Below are positions 18,729 through 27,186 of a stretch of 64,000 bases of DNA, in pieces. Position 1 is the first letter of the stretch, and every line of letters starts with the position of its first letter. Position numbers and translations under genes: made by a program. The notes under the pieces are model-generated. The model was given only the letters and a program-made list of their open reading frames with translations. It was not told the DNA's origin and did no database searches. The DNA lies in the NCBI GenBank assembly GCA_965215545.1, contig OZ244066.1, forward strand, positions 1,550,001 to 1,614,000. Direction: 5' to 3'. The stretch is from MPNP01 sp965215545 (lineage in GTDB: Bacteria > Pseudomonadota > Alphaproteobacteria > Rhodobacterales > Rhodobacteraceae).

Positions 18729-19142
18729 ATGCGTCACGGGAGTGGATACCGGCGACTGAACCGGACCAGTGAACACCGCAAGGCCATGTTTGCCAATATG
18801 GCTGGGTCGCTCATCGAGCATGAGCAGATCAGGACGACCCTGCCCAAGGCCAAGGAACTGCGCCGGGTCGTCGAACGCCTGATCACCTGTGGCAAGACCG
18901 ATGATCTGCCCTCCCGACGGCGGGCCGCTGCCATGCTCAAACAGGCCCCGCATGTGGACAAGCTCTTTGCCGTCCTGGGGCCTCGTTACAAGGATCGTCC
19001 CGGCGGGTACACCCGCGTGGTCAAGGCAGGCTATCGCCATGGTGACATGGCCCCCATGGCCATCCTGGAACTCGTTGACCGTGATCCTGAGGCCAAGGGT
19101 CTGCGGGACCGGCAGCGCCAGGAGGCCGAGGCCGAGGGATGA
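18729..19142 (+). CDS. rplQ: 50S ribosomal protein L17
   Basis: 137 residues opening MRHGSGYRRLNRTSEHRKAM, the L17 signature, with EQIRTTLPKAKELRRVVERLIT and the C-terminal PMAILELVD. It follows rpoA by 69 nt in the standard order and closes the ribosomal block. Confidence 0.98.
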   Translation: MRHGSGYRRLNRTSEHRKAMFANMAGSLIEHEQIRTTLPKAKELRRVVERLITCGKTDDLPSRRRAAAMLKQAPHVDKLFAVLGPRYKDRPGGYTRVVKAGYRHGDMAPMAILELVDRDPEAKGLRDRQRQEAEAEG

Positions 19143-19203
19143 CCACCCCCTCTGCCCGGGCAACACCGCCCTGGCTGGCGCTGTGATCTGCTGAGTCCAA
19201 CCC

Positions 19204-20208
19204 GTGCCGGGCGCGACGGGCAAGACACGCCACGGTTATCTGACGGGCAGACTCAACCTGCCCTTCGTCGGTATCGCCACCTTCGGCAAGGCCCCGTATG
19301 TTGCGGATTGGGATGCCATCGATGCCGATGTGGCCATCCTCGGTGCACCCTTTGATGCGGGAACCCAATGGCGCCCGGGTGCCCGGTTCGGCCCCCGGGC
19401 TGTCCGTGAGGCCTCGACACTCTTCAGTTTTGGTCATGCGGGTGCCTATGATCACGAGGATGACGTCACCTATCTCGATGCCTCGGTGCGTCTCGTCGAT
19501 ATCGGTGATGCCGATATCATCCATACCCGGACCACGGAGAGTCACAGGAACATCGCCCACGGCGTTGCCAGGATCCTGGCGGCCGGCGCCCTGCCGGTCG
19601 TGATCGGGGGCGACCATTCGATCAATATCCCCTGCATCGAGGCCTTCGCTGCCGATTGCGCTGCCAGTGGACCCCTGCATGTCGTCCAGATCGATGCCCA
19701 TCTCGATTTCGTTGATGAGCGGCATGGGGTCACCCGGGGCCATGGCAATCCCATGCGTCGTGCCATCGAGAAGGACCATGTCCAGGGCATGACCCAGCTC
19801 GGCATCCGCAACGTGTCCTCAACCGCCAGGGATGGCTATGAAGATGCCCGACAGCGGGGATCGGACATCCTGTCCGTGCGCCAGGTCCGCCAGTTGGGCA
19901 CACAGGCCGTTCTGGCACGGATTCCCGCCACGGCCCGCTGTTATGTCACAGTTGATATCGATGCCTTTTGCCCCTCCATTGCCGCCGGGACCGGGACGCC
20001 GAGCCATGGCGGCTTCCTCTATTATGAGGTCCTCGAACTCCTGCAGGGGCTTGCCCGGCGCTGCGACATTGTCGGCATCGATCTCGTGGAGGTGGCGCCG
20101 GCCTACGATCCGACCGAAAGCACCCAGATCCTCGCCGCCCAGCTCCTGCTGAACATCATCGGCTTCATCATGCACGCCCGGTCGGCCCCTCATTCCAGCT
20201 CCGGGTGA
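19204..20208 (+). CDS. Ureohydrolase (agmatinase/guanidino-hydrolase family)
   Basis: 334 residues from a GTG start. The binuclear manganese site is visible as GGDHS, QIDAHLDF and the VDIDAFCPSIAAGTGTPSHGG segment, together with GAPFDAGTQWRPGARFGPRAVREAS near the N-terminus, which resembles agmatinase and guanidinobutyrase rather than arginase. It hydrolyses a guanidino compound to urea and an amine; exact substrate uncertain. In many alphaproteobacteria a trypsin-like protease gene occupies this slot between rplQ and rarA. Confidence 0.88.
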   Translation: MPGATGKTRHGYLTGRLNLPFVGIATFGKAPYVADWDAIDADVAILGAPFDAGTQWRPGARFGPRAVREASTLFSFGHAGAYDHEDDVTYLDASVRLVDIGDADIIHTRTTESHRNIAHGVARILAAGALPVVIGGDHSINIPCIEAFAADCAASGPLHVVQIDAHLDFVDERHGVTRGHGNPMRRAIEKDHVQGMTQLGIRNVSSTARDGYEDARQRGSDILSVRQVRQLGTQAVLARIPATARCYVTVDIDAFCPSIAAGTGTPSHGGFLYYEVLELLQGLARRCDIVGIDLVEVAPAYDPTESTQILAAQLLLNIIGFIMHARSAPHSSSG

Positions 20209-20378
20209 GCCCGGCACCGCCCGCCGGCGCAATCCGTCAACTGCGCATGACCCCTGCATGCATCCGCAATGACCACACAGGCGCACTGTCCGTGGGTCGG
20301 CATGGATACCGCCAGCGATTTCTTTCAATACGGCTCCCAAGCGACTAAGTCTGCGGACCCGATGGTCAGGAGGAATTC
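20209..20378. other. Spacer after the ureohydrolase
   Basis: No gene visible. It ends in a strong AGGAGG ribosome-binding site just before a very short reading frame at 20379, so it probably contains the promoter for the rarA operon. Confidence 0.4.
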
Positions 20379-20438
20379 ATGCCAATTGTCTGCCGATCCT
20401 CCGCCGCCGCCCTGACCACCCATGGGCATGATCAATGA
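20379..20438 (+). CDS. Possible 19-residue leader peptide
   Basis: ATG with an excellent Shine-Dalgarno sequence (CAGGAGGAATTC) followed by 19 codons (MPIVCRSSAAALTTHGHDQ) and a TGA that overlaps the ATG of the next frame. No homology recognised. It is proposed because of the strong initiation signal and the ATGA overlap; it could equally be the remnant of an eroded gene. Confidence 0.3.
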   Translation: MPIVCRSSAAALTTHGHDQ

Positions 20439-20740
20439 CTTCCGATCGCCCCTGCCAGGGTGTCCTGCGGATTGCCGGCTTGCTCGGGAACCCGATGCCG
20501 GATCTTCCTGACTGGCAGGACATCCCGGATGCGAGGATCGCCGCAATCGAGTCCCGGGTCCAACCCCAACCCGAGCCGTTCCTCCTGATCAGCCAACCCA
20601 ACGAAGAGGTGACAGAGCGGCCACTTATCTGGCCTCTCATCGATATCCTGGCTGGGAGAGAGCGCTCCAGGAGGCAACACAGTATCGCCGTGCCCCATCG
20701 GCAGGCACGAATCGTGACGGGGACCCGGGACCATGGGTGA
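20435..20740 (+). CDS. Possible small protein coupled to rarA
   Basis: 101 residues (MTSDRPCQGVLRIAGLLGNP...), no family recognised, rich in Pro, Ile and Arg, no membrane segment or signal peptide. It starts at an ATGA overlap with the 19-codon frame and its stop lies eight bases inside rarA. Such chaining on both sides favours a real translated frame, but the composition is unremarkable and an antisense frame is also open, so confidence is low. Confidence 0.3.
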   Translation: MTSDRPCQGVLRIAGLLGNPMPDLPDWQDIPDARIAAIESRVQPQPEPFLLISQPNEEVTERPLIWPLIDILAGRERSRRQHSIAVPHRQARIVTGTRDHG

Positions 20741-22040
20741 TGCGGCTGTGAACCCTCTCGTCCCCCTTGCCGATCGGTTGCGGCCAGCCCATCTTGATGA
20801 GGTTGTCGGCCAGGCCCATCTCCTTGTCGACGGGGGACCCATTGATGCGATCCGCACGTCGGGCACGTTGCCTTCGCTGATTCTCTGGGGGCCACCCGGT
20901 GTGGGCAAGACCACCATTGCCCGGCTGCTTGCCCGGAGTGTGGATGCTGAATTCTGCCAGGTCAGTGCGGCCCAGACCAATGCCGCCGCGCTGGCCAGGA
21001 TCTTCGCTGCCGCCAGCGAGCGCTGGCAGGCGGGTACGGCAACGGTTCTGTTTGTCGATGAGATCCATGCGTTCAACCGGACCCGCCAGGACAGTTTCCT
21101 GCAGTCCCTGGAGATGGGCACGCTGATCCTGATCGGCGCCACCACCGAAAACCCTTCCTTTGAACTCAACCCCGCCCTCCTCTCCCGCGTGCGGGTCCTT
21201 GTCCTCAATCGACTGGAAGCCGATGACCTGGAAAGACTCATGGATCGAGCCGAATCCATCACAGGGGGGCCGCTCCCGCTGACACCGGCTGGCCGCGAGA
21301 CACTGGTTGAGCTTGCCGATGGCGATGGTCGGATGCTCCTCAATCTGGTCGAGCAGGTTCTCGCCCTGCCGGATGCCACTGCCATCGAGCCCGGGGAACT
21401 GGCAACCCTGCTGGCCCGCCGGGCCGCCAGCTATGATAAATCCCGCGAATGGCACTTCAACCTGATCTCGGCCCTGCACAAGTCCGTGCGGGGTTCCGAT
21501 CCCGATGCTGCCCTGTACTGGCTGGCCCGGATGCTTGATGGGGGTGAGGATCCGAACTATCTCGCCCGTCGTATCACCCGTATGGCCATTGAAGATATCG
21601 GTCTTGCCGATCCCGATGCCCTGACCCACTGCCTCAATGCCTGGCGGACTTACGAGCGGCTGGGGAGTCCCGAGGGCGACCTGGCCCTGGCCCAGGCCGT
21701 GATCTATCTGGCCCTCTCCCCCAAATCCAATGCCACCTACCGTGCGTTGAAACTGGCGATGCAGGCCGCGGCGCAGTCCGGCTCGCTGATGCCGCCCAAA
21801 CATATCCTGAACGCCCCGACCCGTCTGATGGACGATCTCGGCTATGGCAAGGGGTACAACTATGATCATGAGGCTGTGGACGGTGTTTCGGGACAGCGGT
21901 ATTTTCCTGATGATCTGGATACGCAGCAATACTACCGTCCCGTTGAACGGGGATTTGAGCGGACCATGCTGAAACGCCTCGAGTATTTCCGGACCCTGCG
22001 CCACCGCAAGGCAGCGGCCGCCCGGGGGACGTTCCCGTGA
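20733..22040 (+). CDS. rarA: Replication-associated recombination protein A (RarA/MgsA)
   Basis: 435 residues. Opening PLADRLRPAHLDEVVGQAHL is the RarA/clamp-loader-like start; Walker A GPPGVGKTT at residues 53-61, Walker B VLFVDEIHAFNR, sensor segment IGATTENPSFELNPALLSR, and the C-terminal tetramerisation region (YDKSREWHFNLISALHKSVRGSDPDAALYW). A AAA+ ATPase acting at stalled replication forks. Followed by crcB with a GTGA overlap. Confidence 0.96.
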   Translation: MGDAAVNPLVPLADRLRPAHLDEVVGQAHLLVDGGPIDAIRTSGTLPSLILWGPPGVGKTTIARLLARSVDAEFCQVSAAQTNAAALARIFAAASERWQAGTATVLFVDEIHAFNRTRQDSFLQSLEMGTLILIGATTENPSFELNPALLSRVRVLVLNRLEADDLERLMDRAESITGGPLPLTPAGRETLVELADGDGRMLLNLVEQVLALPDATAIEPGELATLLARRAASYDKSREWHFNLISALHKSVRGSDPDAALYWLARMLDGGEDPNYLARRITRMAIEDIGLADPDALTHCLNAWRTYERLGSPEGDLALAQAVIYLALSPKSNATYRALKLAMQAAAQSGSLMPPKHILNAPTRLMDDLGYGKGYNYDHEAVDGVSGQRYFPDDLDTQQYYRPVERGFERTMLKRLEYFRTLRHRKAAAARGTFP

Positions 22041-22405
22041 TCCTGCTCCAGGTCGCTCTCGGTGGCGCTGCCGGTGCTGTCTGCCGCTATCTTTCCATCG
22101 AGGCCGCCCGGGGGGTTTTCGGTCTGGGATTTCCCTACGGGACTCTCCTTGTCAATGGGCTCGGTTCCTTGCTTGCCGGACTGCTGGCGGGGGCCCTCAT
22201 CGACAATGCCCTCCTGCACGAAAGGGTCCACGCCTTCCTGATGATTGGGTTCCTCGGCGGCTACACGACATTTTCGGCCTTTTCCCTTGATGCCTGGCAA
22301 CTGATCGACTCCGGTCGTACCGGTCTCGCCATCCTCTACATGACCCTCTCGGTTGCACTGGCACTGGCTTTCCTGGTGCTTGGCCTCCTGTCTGTGCGGG
22401 GGTGA
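22037..22405 (+). CDS. crcB: Fluoride channel CrcB/Fluc
   Basis: 122 residues with four membrane helices. GGAAGAVCRYL near the N-terminus, GTLLVNGLGSLLAG, and the signature GFLGGYTTFSAFSLD that lines the fluoride pore are present. Starts with GTG overlapping the rarA stop. Fluc channels act as antiparallel dimers; only one gene is seen here. No fluoride riboswitch is visible, since it lies within an operon. Confidence 0.94.
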   Translation: MILLQVALGGAAGAVCRYLSIEAARGVFGLGFPYGTLLVNGLGSLLAGLLAGALIDNALLHERVHAFLMIGFLGGYTTFSAFSLDAWQLIDSGRTGLAILYMTLSVALALAFLVLGLLSVRG

Positions 22406-22415
22406 ACGATATCCC

Positions 22416-23432
22416 ATGACCGCCGAGACCCGCATCGCCCGGGAGGATGCCGGCCAGCGGTTCGACCGTTGGTACCGGCGCCGTATTGGTCCCATCAGTC
22501 AATCCCGCCTTGAACGGTTCTGCCGCCTCGGACGGGTCCGCATCGATGGCAAACGGATCAAATGCGCCACGCGAATCGCAGCAGGCCAGAGTGTCCACCT
22601 GCCCCCGGAATGCCGGACCCGGGACAACAGGCCAGCACCGGCCCTGCCACCGGCCGCCCGCCATGCTCTGGACGGACTGCTGGACGCACCCCTGTTTGAG
22701 GATGACCACCTTCTTGCCATCAACAAACCTGCCGGTCTCGCCACCCAGGGGGGTCCCGGTCAACATGTCCATCTCGACCTTGTGTTGGCACAGACCGGGC
22801 GCGCGGGCCGGGATCCGCTGCGCCTTGTCCACAGGCTTGACAAGGACACGTCGGGTGTCCTGCTTCTGGGCAAGACCCTGCCCGCTGTCCAGGCCATGGG
22901 CGCGCTGTTGCGGGGCCGGGACGTTCGCAAGGACTATGTGGCCGTCACGATCCGCCCGCCCCAACCCCGGACGGGATCCATCGCCATTCCCCTCAGGATC
23001 CATGACCGCAGCCATCGGGTCACCTGGCGCCATGAGACCGATCCGGCCCCCCGACCCGGAGAGAAAGCCGCCCTCACACACTACCGGGTCCTGGCGACAG
23101 CCGGCAGTGGACCGGCCCTCGTCGTCCTCTGTCCGGTCACCGGTCGCAAGCACCAGTTGCGTGCCCATCTTGCTGCCATCGACTGCCCGATCATCGGTGA
23201 CGGGCGCTATGGCATCCCCGCCAGACATCACAAGGACATGCCCTGGTCCACCACCGGTGATCCGACCCTGCATCTCCATGCACTCAGTCTTGGGTTTGCC
23301 CACCCGATCACCCACGAGAGTCTTGTCATCGAAGCCCCGCCCCCTGCCCACATGCAAACGACCTGCCAGATCCTTGGCTGGTCCCACGTGCCGTATGCCA
23401 GTGCTGCACCGCACCCGGACGCGATCGCATGA
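22416..23432 (+). CDS. rluC: RluA-family pseudouridine synthase (RluC-like)
   Basis: 338 residues: an S4-like RNA-binding domain (residues about 15-70, SQSRLERFCRLGRVRIDGKR) then the catalytic domain with PLRLVHRLDKDTSG, whose Asp is the nucleophile, KDYVAV and the GRKHQLRAHLAAIDCPIIGDGRYG block. It isomerises uridines in 23S rRNA. RluC is preferred because of its place beside crcB in alphaproteobacteria, but RluD-type specificity cannot be excluded. Its stop overlaps the next start. Confidence 0.85.
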   Translation: MTAETRIAREDAGQRFDRWYRRRIGPISQSRLERFCRLGRVRIDGKRIKCATRIAAGQSVHLPPECRTRDNRPAPALPPAARHALDGLLDAPLFEDDHLLAINKPAGLATQGGPGQHVHLDLVLAQTGRAGRDPLRLVHRLDKDTSGVLLLGKTLPAVQAMGALLRGRDVRKDYVAVTIRPPQPRTGSIAIPLRIHDRSHRVTWRHETDPAPRPGEKAALTHYRVLATAGSGPALVVLCPVTGRKHQLRAHLAAIDCPIIGDGRYGIPARHHKDMPWSTTGDPTLHLHALSLGFAHPITHESLVIEAPPPAHMQTTCQILGWSHVPYASAAPHPDAIA

Positions 23433-24160
23433 CAGCCAACGGGCCCGCACCCTGCAAGGGACAGGCGATCACCGTCCGGCCTCGCCCGGATGGCCACGCA
23501 ATCCTGCTCGACAATCGTCCCATGCAGACACCGCTGGGCCATGATCTCCTCGTCCCGACCGCCGCGCTGGCCCGACTGATTGCCAGTGAGTGGCCCGGGG
23601 CCGAGAGGCCTCCAGATCCCGCCGCCTGGCTCATGACCCGGTTGGCCCACACAGCTCTTGATCTCCCGAGGAGCAGTCGGGAGGCCATGATGGACTCATT
23701 GCTCGCGTATCTCGCCAGTGATGTCATCTGCTACCGTGCCGCCGATCCCCCCGATCTCGTTGGCCGGCAGCGGAACGCCTGGGATCCCATTCTCGCACGC
23801 TACGGTCGGGACTGGGGCATGACCTGTACCGTCACCACTGGCATCATGCCGATCAACCAGCCCAAGGCCCTCCGGGATGCCATGCGTGCCCGCTTCGTGC
23901 CGATGAACAATTTTATCCTGGTGGCCCTGAAAGAGCAGGTGGTGCTGACCACCTCGCTCCTCCTGGCCATGGCCCAATGGCAGGGCTGGATCACGCCCGA
24001 GGAGACCTGGCAATGCTCCCAGATTGACATCGACTGGCAACGCGAACGTTGGGGAGCAGATGATGAGGACGGGAGCAGGCTCACAGCCATGCACGGGCAG
24101 TTCCTGCAGGCAACGGCTTTCCTGACCGCCTGCACACCCGCCAATGGGTCATCTTCCTGA
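23429..24160 (+). CDS. ATP12-family F1-ATPase assembly chaperone
   Basis: 243 residues. LLDNRPMQTPLGHDLLVPTAALA in the N-terminal part and LLAYLASDVICYRAADPPDLVGRQRNAWDPIL in the middle are typical of ATP12, with TSLLLAMAQWQGWITPEETW and a short acidic tail. In mitochondria ATP12 binds the alpha subunit of F1; alphaproteobacterial homologues presumably do the same. Overlaps the pseudouridine synthase gene by four bases. Confidence 0.88.
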   Translation: MTANGPAPCKGQAITVRPRPDGHAILLDNRPMQTPLGHDLLVPTAALARLIASEWPGAERPPDPAAWLMTRLAHTALDLPRSSREAMMDSLLAYLASDVICYRAADPPDLVGRQRNAWDPILARYGRDWGMTCTVTTGIMPINQPKALRDAMRARFVPMNNFILVALKEQVVLTTSLLLAMAQWQGWITPEETWQCSQIDIDWQRERWGADDEDGSRLTAMHGQFLQATAFLTACTPANGSSS

Positions 24161-24258
24161 ACGGGACCCGTGAGGGTCCTGCAGCATCCAGACCCTTCCA
24201 TCAGGGCGATTCCAGCCAGCCAACGGAATGGCCGAGTTCGGCCGCACCCCTTGACCGA

Positions 24259-25590
24259 TCAGCTCGACAGGGCCTCTTGCAGCTTTGCGCATGACCATTT
24301 CAGTTGCCGGGCCAGCGACGTGTGATCGACGTGCACAAGTCCGAAGCGCCGGCTGTAGCCAAGGGCCCATTCAAAGTTGTCGAGCAGCGACCAGATGAAA
24401 TACCCCTGAATCTCGATGCCCTGCTCGAGGCATGCCCTGACCTGCGCCAGGTGAGCCTGCACATACTCCCAACGGAGCTGGTCCTGCAGGGGATCAGGCA
24501 GGTCCATGGGGTCCGCCATGCCGTTCTCGGTCACCATGATTGGCAGCCCCTGAGCATAGTCGTCATGCACCATGCGAATGAAGTATCCGAGTCCCTCGGG
24601 ATAGATCTCCCATCCCATGCCGGTCCTTGGCAGGTCTCCCGGCCTCTCCTGCCAGTTCGGAAACCCGTTGCTGCCGTCATGACCAATGATCTTGCGGGTG
24701 TAGTAGTTGATTCCTACCCAGTCGATCGGGGATCGGATGGTCTCCAGGTCCGCCTCCCAGCCTGGCGGCAGGTGCGCGCCGAGGTGCTCCAGAACCATCG
24801 GGGGATACTGTCCGGTGCAGATGGCTCCAAGGAACCAGTGGTTGTAGACGGCATCATACATCCTGGCTGCGGCCAGGGTGGCTGCCGAGTCGTCGGCGGG
24901 TTGGACGTATTCAAAATTGATCACCGCACCGATGGCGTCGAGGCCTTCGGCCCGCAGGGCCTGCACGGCCCGGCCATGGGCGGCGGGAATATGGTGCATC
25001 GCCCGGGCAGTGGCCCGGATGTCACGCAGCCCCGGCGCATGTTCACCGGTCAGGTGGCCAAGCCAGGCCACGCACCAGGGCTCATTGATGGGCGCGACGG
25101 AATGCAACCGATTGCCGATGGTGCGGCCAACAAGGGCGGCATAGTCACCAAACCAGCCGGCGATGTCGGGGTTGGCCCAGCCGCCCCGGTCAGCCAGCGC
25201 GGACGGGAGTTCCCAATGGTAGAGGGTCAGGCAGGGTTTGAGACCGGACTCCAGGACGGCATCAACCAACCGGTCATAGAAGTCGATGCCGGCGCTGTTG
25301 GGCTGGCCCCGACCGTCCGGGAGGAGACGTGCCCAGGAGGTCGAGAACCGCCAGCTGTCGAAGCCGAGTCCTGCCGCCAGTGCCAGGTCTTCCGGATACC
25401 GATGGTAGTGATCACAGGCGACATCGCCGTTCTCCATGGCCAGGACATTGCCCGGGGTGGCAGCAAAACTGTCCCAGTGGGTGGAGCCGGCCGCGCCGAA
25501 CCTGTGACCCTCGATCTGGTAGGATGAACTTGCAACCCCGAACTGGAATCCTGCCGGAAACTCCGATCGCCTGAAACTCCTGGTGTTCAT
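24259..25590 (-). CDS. Glycoside hydrolase family 1 beta-glucosidase
   Basis: 443 residues from the ATG at 25590 (MNTRSFRRSEFPAGFQFGVASSSYQIEG); an upstream ATG at 25662 would add 24 atypical residues. Acid/base catalyst is Glu170 in APINEP, nucleophile Glu355 in IMVTENGMA, and the aglycone-side WSLLDNFEWALGYSRRFGLVHVD is intact. No signal peptide, so cytoplasmic cleavage of imported beta-glucosides is expected. No transporter or regulator gene sits beside it. Confidence 0.95.
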   Translation of the reverse strand: MNTRSFRRSEFPAGFQFGVASSSYQIEGHRFGAAGSTHWDSFAATPGNVLAMENGDVACDHYHRYPEDLALAAGLGFDSWRFSTSWARLLPDGRGQPNSAGIDFYDRLVDAVLESGLKPCLTLYHWELPSALADRGGWANPDIAGWFGDYAALVGRTIGNRLHSVAPINEPWCVAWLGHLTGEHAPGLRDIRATARAMHHIPAAHGRAVQALRAEGLDAIGAVINFEYVQPADDSAATLAAARMYDAVYNHWFLGAICTGQYPPMVLEHLGAHLPPGWEADLETIRSPIDWVGINYYTRKIIGHDGSNGFPNWQERPGDLPRTGMGWEIYPEGLGYFIRMVHDDYAQGLPIMVTENGMADPMDLPDPLQDQLRWEYVQAHLAQVRACLEQGIEIQGYFIWSLLDNFEWALGYSRRFGLVHVDHTSLARQLKWSCAKLQEALSS

Positions 25591-25828
25591 GGGAAACGCA
25601 TCCCGGTCTGGATCTACACTGGGCCCGCCGGTCCGGACGACCCTCGATCCCGTCAATAGCATGGCAGGTCATCAGGTTCGACCTGCTGGCATCCCGGATC
25701 GCCAGACACCCAGCATTGCCGGGACCCGATGATGCCAGAGTTCATCCCGGCCCGGGACAGACACTTGACAGCGCCCGTGAAGTCGGCATGGTTTCCCCCG
25801 GACCAGGAGCCAGGAAAGGGGTGCAACT

Positions 25829-26140
25829 ATGCTGACCACAACAACCGATTCAATCGAGGGTCACAGGATCACGGCGTACCATGGCATCGTGAACGGCGAG
25901 GCCATCCTGGGCGCCAACGTCTTTCGTGACCTGTTCGCGGCGGTCACTGACGTGATCGGCGGTCGGAGTGGGGCGTATGAGAAGGAACTGGGACGGACCC
26001 GGAAGATTGCCATCCGGGAAATGCAGGATCATGCCCGGGAGCAGGGTGGCAATGCCGTGATCGGTGTCGATCTGGACTATGAGGTGATCAACAAGATGCT
26101 GATGGTCTCGGCATCAGGGACCGCGGTGACGGTGGCATGA
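25829..26140 (+). CDS. YbjQ/UPF0145 family protein
   Basis: 103 residues, matching the family length. GHRITAYHGIVNGEAILGANVFRDLFAAVTDVIGGRSGAYE, ARKIAIREM-like RTRKIAIREMQDHAREQGGNAVIGVDLDYEVI and a terminal SASGTAVTV are characteristic. Family members form ring-like oligomers and are called heavy-metal-binding by similarity, but function is unsettled. Divergent from the beta-glucosidase gene. Followed by two strong inverted repeats. Confidence 0.92.
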   Translation: MLTTTTDSIEGHRITAYHGIVNGEAILGANVFRDLFAAVTDVIGGRSGAYEKELGRTRKIAIREMQDHAREQGGNAVIGVDLDYEVINKMLMVSASGTAVTVA

Positions 26141-26152
26141 CAGTCTGGAGAT

Positions 26153-26176
26153 AACTGTTCAGGAACCTGAACAGTT
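26153..26176. repeat. Interrupted palindrome after ybjQ
   Basis: Two perfect 11-nt arms, AACTGTTCAGG and CCTGAACAGTT, separated by AA, starting 12 bases after the ybjQ stop. No T tract follows. A similar sequence stands at 12343-12363. It may be a dispersed repeat or a processing site. Confidence 0.6.
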
Positions 26177-26204
26177 CCCCCTTCCCTTGGAATACGAAAT
26201 CCAA

Positions 26205-26254
26205 CCCCGTGCCACTCTGATATGTTGATAATGACATATCAGAGTGGCACGGGG
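26205..26254. terminator. 21-bp perfect hairpin between convergent genes
   Basis: Arms beginning CCCCGTGCCACTCTG and ending in ATATGT pair perfectly over 21 bp around the loop TGATAATG, and the right arm is followed by GTTTTG. It lies between ybjQ and the inward-facing Fic remnant, where a bidirectional terminator is expected. The stem is unusually long for an ordinary terminator. Confidence 0.6.
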
Positions 26255-26398
26255 GTTTTGTGCAGGACAATTCTGGCCTGGGCGGTATGGTTGCGGGGTC
26301 TTGTCGGATGCGTTTGGGAAGGGGCAAGAGGGGGTTGGATTGAGGGGTCTCTGTAATGGGAACACGAGGGCGAAGGGTGGCCCCGGCAGACCCCGCAT

Positions 26399-26806
26399 TC
26401 ACGGAGATCGCAACTGTGCCGTGACCAGACCCGCGAGATAGTCCTCCACCGCCGTGAAGTTGAGATGGCCATCCACCCAAGCCTGATCAGCTGTTTTCAG
26501 TGTTTGCACATACTTGCTTCGGCTTGCCTGGATTCGCTCTGGAATCGTCGGCTTCCCAAGGAGCAGTGTTCCGATACTGACACACAGCAGGCAGTAACAC
26601 AACGCCCGTGCTGTTCGCCCGTTGCCCTCGACGAAAGGATGGATCCAGTTGACGCACCAGAGAGCGTAGGCTGCCAACCCCATTGGGGACCAGAGAAACC
26701 AGTTTTCCTGCAGGGTTGTGATGCATCGATCCATCCCGCAATCCACATCCTTGAAGAGTTGTGGATCCTCCTTTCGAGAACGAACACAGGAGCTTCATTC
26801 CGTGGA
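26399..26806 (-). pseudogene. Fic-domain protein, truncated remnant
   Basis: The minus strand encodes the Fic active-site motif as HPFVEGNGRTARAL, whose His deprotonates the target hydroxyl in AMP transfer, inside about 130 residues of Fic-like helical sequence (WSPMGLAAYALWCVNWIHPF...LLLGKPTIPERIQASRSKYVQTL). Upstream the frame meets an in-frame TGA at 26807-26809, and the region beyond reads LISTE and decays. No intact start is seen, so this is probably a broken gene. Its GC content is lower than that of its neighbours, which fits lateral acquisition. Confidence 0.75.
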
Positions 26807-27039
26807 TATCAACCTCATCCGACCGACAGCAGCCCGGGCCGACCCTTTCGTGATTACGGATCCTTGCGGGGCGTTCCCATAGGCCCGGCTTGCCGCCTGC
26901 TCCCGCAACTCGTCATCGGTGAGTGTGTGGCATAAGCGGGTCGGCTGGATTGCAACTGTCTGGCCTTTCTGACAGACTCCGCCACGCACGGCGCCACCGC
27001 CCGCCGTCCACTCCCAACTGACACCAAGGACCCATCCCC

Positions 27040-27186
27040 ATGGCCATCCAGACCAATCTCCGCCATCCTCAGGACCTGTTTGCCCAGCAGGTCCGCTACG
27101 AGATCCCACTCTTCCAGCGGCGCTATGTCTGGCAGGAGGATGCGCAGTGGGAACCGCTCTGGCGGGATGTCGAGGACCTCGCCTAG
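27040..27186 (+). pseudogene. DUF262 (GmrSD/ParB-like) protein, N-terminal fragment
   Basis: 48 codons, MAIQTNLRHPQDLFAQQVRYEIPLFQ and RRYVWQEDAQWEPLWRDVEDLA, then TAG at the junction with an IS630-type element. The PLFQRRYVW segment is the conserved opening of the DUF262 nuclease/NTPase domain found in GmrSD-type modification-dependent restriction enzymes. The rest of the protein is missing: sequence on the other side of the element is not in frame with it and does not look like DUF262. Confidence 0.72.

Noticed and set aside
20637..22004. A 455-residue minus-strand frame opposite rarA
   Set aside because: Exact antisense of a well-conserved ATPase gene, without its own start signal or motifs.
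21937..22036. A fluoride riboswitch before crcB
   Set aside because: crcB starts inside the rarA stop codon; there is no leader sequence that could fold as one.
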